A stretch of 64,000 bases of DNA, taken from the NCBI RefSeq assembly GCF_007655135.1, contig NC_045128.1:22724811-22788810 (forward strand). The letters run 5' to 3'. This document shows positions 60,670 to 64,000 of the stretch, one piece after another (within the stretch, counting starts at the first letter, position 1; each line of letters opens with the position of its first letter). The position numbers and the translations under genes were made by a program. The DNA is from Punica granatum (taxonomy: Eukaryota; Streptophyta; Magnoliopsida; Myrtales; Lythraceae). The notes beneath the pieces were generated by a model, which did no database searches, was not told the DNA's origin, and saw only the letters and a list, made by a program, of their open reading frames with translations.

Positions 60670-62027
60670 GTGGTTATTACATCGTATATTTTATAATTTC
60701 ACTGAATTCTTAAATCTATTATATACTTTAAAAATTATTCAAAATAATCAATGATTTATATTTGATTCTAAATCTATTCCGACATTAATTCTTCTATCAA
60801 CATGTAACAGCCATGCTGACATGACACTTTTGAAGATCAACGGCGCCTACGTGGAGCGTTAATCCATACTTGCCACTCTGGAAATTTTCCCTAGATAGAT
60901 TTTAAAAAATATAAAACTATGAGATAATGATTGAGAATTCAGTGAAACTATAAAATGTATGACGTAATAATTCATAATAATAATAATAATTTTTTGAGAG
61001 GAAAACAGTGAGAGCATCTTTTAGAATATAATAGGAAGGAAAATCATAACTTATCAAACGATGAAAAAAAAGAGAAGAAAAATAATTTTTTACAGTATTT
61101 ATCTTTCCTTTCGTATGACAAATACTAAAAGAAAGAAAAGCTCATTCATCTCATATGCAAAGCCCATTTTACTTTTTTTGTTCTTATTTATTTATTTATT
61201 TTTGTAATTTTACCAGATATGAATAGTAAAATGAATGAGAATATATAGATATAATTCAATTCACCCTCCTTTTTCGATGGATAATATCATTTTTATTAAT
61301 AGCAAACATAGTTTACATTGCATAGCCGACAATAGCATCAGCGGACACATACACTAAACGACTGACCATGGGGTCAACCACTCGATTACCAACTAAGAAA
61401 ATGACCACACCAACACAGATGGTTGAATGATCATCCCTCATTAACAAAACAAAAGAACAAACTACACATCCGATATGATAGAATCTCCAAAGCAATTTAG
61501 TACTAACCAATTGAGAATTAACCCGACTAAAAGGTCCTTAATACAGTCACCAGGAGGAACAACAAGACGGGCACTTGAGTGGCGTCGAGCAATGTTAGTA
61601 AGTTGTCGGCGTGGAATGTCTGACCAGCCAGTAAGTCTTCTCCTTTAAAACTTCACATTCACCGCCATCTTTTGATTGATTTTTGATTTTTTTTTGTTAT
61701 AAATAATTAATAACTATTTAATACTGAATTTAAATAAAGGTGTTTTTACGTCATATATACTATGGTTTCACAGAATTCTCAATCACTATCCCATAGTTTT
61801 TATTTTTTTTTTCAAATCTATCCCAGGAAAATTTCCAAAGTTGCATGTAGGCGCCGTTAATCTTCAAACTTGCCATGTCAACATGGCCGTTACATGTTGA
61901 CGGAAGAATTAATGCCGGGATAGATTTGAAACCAAATGTAAACCATAGTCTACTTTGGTTAATTTTTAAAGCATATGATAGATTTGAGAATCCGGTGAAA
62001 CTGTAAGATATATAGAGTAATAACCCC
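60670..62027. mobile_element. MULE-like element near the KRP promoter
   Basis: Terminal inverted repeats of roughly 300 bp: left gtggttattacatcgtatat, right on the other strand ggggttattactctatatat; both contain cggaattaat-like and ggcgcc blocks. The flanking 9-mers TTATTTAAA (60661-60669) and TAATTTAAA (62028-62036) match at eight of nine positions. The interior (about 60990-61740) encodes no recognised protein; a 65-codon minus-strand frame (61313-61510) is hydrophobic but unassigned. Confidence 0.72.
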
Positions 62028-62368
62028 TAATTTAAAATATAGGGTTAAATTCACTGACGGAAGAATTAATGCCGGGATAGATTTGAAACCAAATGTAAAC
62101 CATAGTCTACTTTGGTTAATTTTTAAAGCATATGATAGATTTGAGAATCCGGTGAAACTGTAAGATATATAGAGTAATAACCCCTAATTTAAAATATAGG
62201 GTTAAATTCACTGACGGAAGAATTAATGCCGGGATAGATTTGAAACCAAATGTAAACCATAGTCTACTTTGGTTAATTTTTAAAGCATATGATAGATTTG
62301 AGAATCCGGTGAAACTGTAAGATATATAGAGTAATAACCCCTAATTTAAAATATAGGGTTAAATTCAC
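61898..62368. repeat. 157-bp tandem repeat, three copies
   Basis: Units 61898-62054, 62055-62211 and 62212-62368 appear identical, each starting tgacggaagaattaatgccg. Each unit contains the right arm of the MULE-like element, its 9-bp duplication and the first 13 bases (gggttaaattcac) of the adjoining MITE. Confidence 0.95.
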
Positions 62369-62721
62369 TATATAACACGATATCTTGAAAATTTTCATCA
62401 CATGGCACGTATCATATTAACTTCACTATTCAGCATGATATTTTGAAATTTTTTCATGACGTAGCACAACAAGTAATAATTTCACCACATAGCACAAATT
62501 TTGAAATTTTTCCATCACGTAGTACGATATTAATTTTTCATTAATGTTTTGTGCTATATGGTGAAAAAATTTCAAAGTTTTTTACTATTTGGTGAAATTA
62601 TTGCTTGTTGTGCTATTTCATGAAAAAAAATTAAAAAATCGCGTTAAATGATGAAATTAATACGATATTTGTTATGTGGGAAAAATGTTCAAAATATCAT
62701 GCGATACGAGGATACTAACCC
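62356..62721. mobile_element. MULE-like MITE abutting the 157-bp repeat
   Basis: The 366-bp element has inverted ends (gggttaaattcactatataa and, on the other strand, gggttagtatcctcgtatcg). The flanking 9-mers TAAAATATA (62347-62355) and TAATATATA (62722-62730) match at eight of nine positions. Internal phrases (atattttgaaattttttcat, cacatagcac) relate it to the element at 53393. Confidence 0.65.
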
Positions 62722-62989
62722 TAATATATATATATATATATATATTAATATTCTATTTCCAAAATATATACTATATTAGGTTTTTTTACCCGTGCATTAC
62801 ACAAAATTCTTACTACAAATATAATTGTATCCACCTACCTCAAATTTTAATTGCTTTTTTCTGTAAAATTCAAAACTTTTCATAGAGGATATAATTTTCA
62901 TATAATTGATTAATTCATTATAACTACTATATTCCATCAAAAATTAGTATGCCATTAGTTTTTAAGACAATTTTATAATTATAAAGGAA

Positions 62990-63664
62990 GAAGGATTGCA
63001 GACAATATACTCCTGGCTCGTGAACTGGTTAACAATTATCACAGATCTAGGATCACCACTCAATGTGCTGTTAAAGTAGATTTAATGAAAGCCTTGATTC
63101 CCATCTCGTGGGATTTCATTCTTGCTGCACTATCTGTTATGGGAATGCCTTCAATGTTTATCAATTGGATTAAGGGATGCATCAGTACTCCCTATTTCTC
63201 TGTAGCTCTAAATGGCACTTTAGCAGGATATTTTCCAAGAGCTAGAGAGGTGCAACAAGGAGACCCATTGTCTCATATTTGTTTGTAGTTGGTATGGAAG
63301 TGTTGTCTCAATTACTTGATTCTGCAGCTAGATCAAGAAGACTAGGATTCCATCTTAGATGCAAGCCTATCAAACTCACGCTCCTATGTTTTGCTGATAA
63401 CCTATTTATTTTCACTAATGGTTCGCGTGAATCTCTACTTTCTGTTTTGGATACTCTGGATAAATTTCACAGATGGTCAGGTCTTCGCCTCAACCTAGAG
63501 AAATCAGAACTGTAATGTGGAGGACTAATCGAAGAGGATATCCAACAGTTGTTAACTGTTACAAGATTCAAAATAGGGCATCTTCCACTCAAATACCTGG
63601 GACTCCCTCTAGTCTCAGGAAAGCTCTCCTTTAAGAATAAAAAAGGGCATCTTCCACTCAAATA
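62990..63664 (+). pseudogene. LINE (L1-type) reverse transcriptase fragment
   Basis: The plus strand encodes GRRIADNILLARELVNNY, then CAVKVDLMKA and ISWDFILAALSVMG-type sequence. It goes on to REVQQGDPLSH (the RQGDPLSP block) and, in a second frame from 63279, LTLLCFADNLFIFTNGS, where FADNL replaces the catalytic FADDL. LKYLGLPLVSGKLSFK follows. A frameshift near 63285, a stop near 63513 and the lost catalytic Asp make it dead. Endonuclease and 3' end are missing. Confidence 0.85.
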
Positions 63665-64000
63665 ACCATGCACACGTTTTACGAATTGAGGATATAGGTT
63701 TTCTTAAAATTTCAAACATTTATTTTTCGAGAAGAGGAAAAATATTTAGTTCAGATTTGGTTACTATTTCCTTTTCTGGGAAATGTTTTAGTTACTATTT
63801 GTAATATTGAAAACCTGGGTTCATTACATGGAATCGCTATTTATATTTTATCTATATATTAGTTATTAAAATAAGTTCTCCAGTTTTGTGCTATGAGAAA
63901 TCTCCGTTCACGTGATAAGAATTTTTCACATAAGTTTCTCAAGCACTTTTGTAGCATGCAGTTGATCAACTCTTCAAATTTCCTATACAATATATGCATA
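63665..64000. other. AT-rich end of window
   Basis: No feature is recognised after the LINE fragment. Confidence 0.5.

Noticed and set aside
61898..62368. CRISPR-like or satellite array
   Set aside because: Three identical 157-bp units without spacers, explained by tandem duplication of a transposon junction. Too few copies for a satellite.

Overview
This window reads as nuclear DNA of a flowering plant, most likely a eudicot. It is AT-rich between genes, its genes are split by GT-AG introns, every recognisable gene has a close Arabidopsis counterpart, and the spacers are full of plant-type transposable elements. The species cannot be fixed from the sequence alone. I found no prokaryotic, organellar or CRISPR-like structure.

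Five protein genes can be assembled exon by exon with consistent reading frames. They are an ARID plus HMG-box DNA-binding protein (HMGB15-like, 10837-14916, +), a vacuolar-type copper transporter (COPT5-like, 30595-31071, +), the ribosome-biogenesis WD40 protein TOZ/UTP13 (32103-38598, -, 14 exons), a tail-anchored cytochrome b5 (48483-51231, +), and a KRP-type CDK inhibitor (57497-60317, -). They are unrelated housekeeping or regulatory genes with no operon-like logic; COPT5 and TOZ are convergent.

The rest is mostly mobile DNA. Region by region: 1-600 holds an unrecognised frameshifted ORF. 600-4200 is repetitive and degenerate. 4200-7000 is AT-rich with nothing recognised. 7000-10836 is probably the leader and intron of the HMGB gene and contains a Tourist-like MITE. 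15.9-16.15 kb is a tRNA-derived SINE. 16276-20802 is a full-length but dead Ty1/copia element (-) with LTRs, a 5-bp target duplication and an initiator-Met primer site. 21969-28696 is a second dead copia (+), interrupted in gag by a 1.3-kb MULE that carries a piece of a QWRF/AUG8-type microtubule-protein gene (a Pack-MULE). 38.7-41.0 kb, behind the TOZ start, holds a tandem duplication, a MULE-type MITE, a hAT-type element containing a tRNA-like module, and another long inverted repeat. 41.1-45.2 kb is noncoding repeat. 45.9-47.5 kb is a copia remnant (-). 53.4-54.0 kb and 60.67-62.72 kb hold three more MULE-like elements, two of them abutting, with their junction triplicated as a 157-bp tandem repeat. 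63.0-63.66 kb is a broken LINE reverse transcriptase.

The most checkable novelties are the Pack-MULE with its captured QWRF segment, seven GTAC copper-response cores packed into 150 bp upstream of COPT5, the ordered insertion and duplication history at the TOZ 5' flank, and the triplicated MULE/MITE junction. I did not see a new multi-gene biological system.
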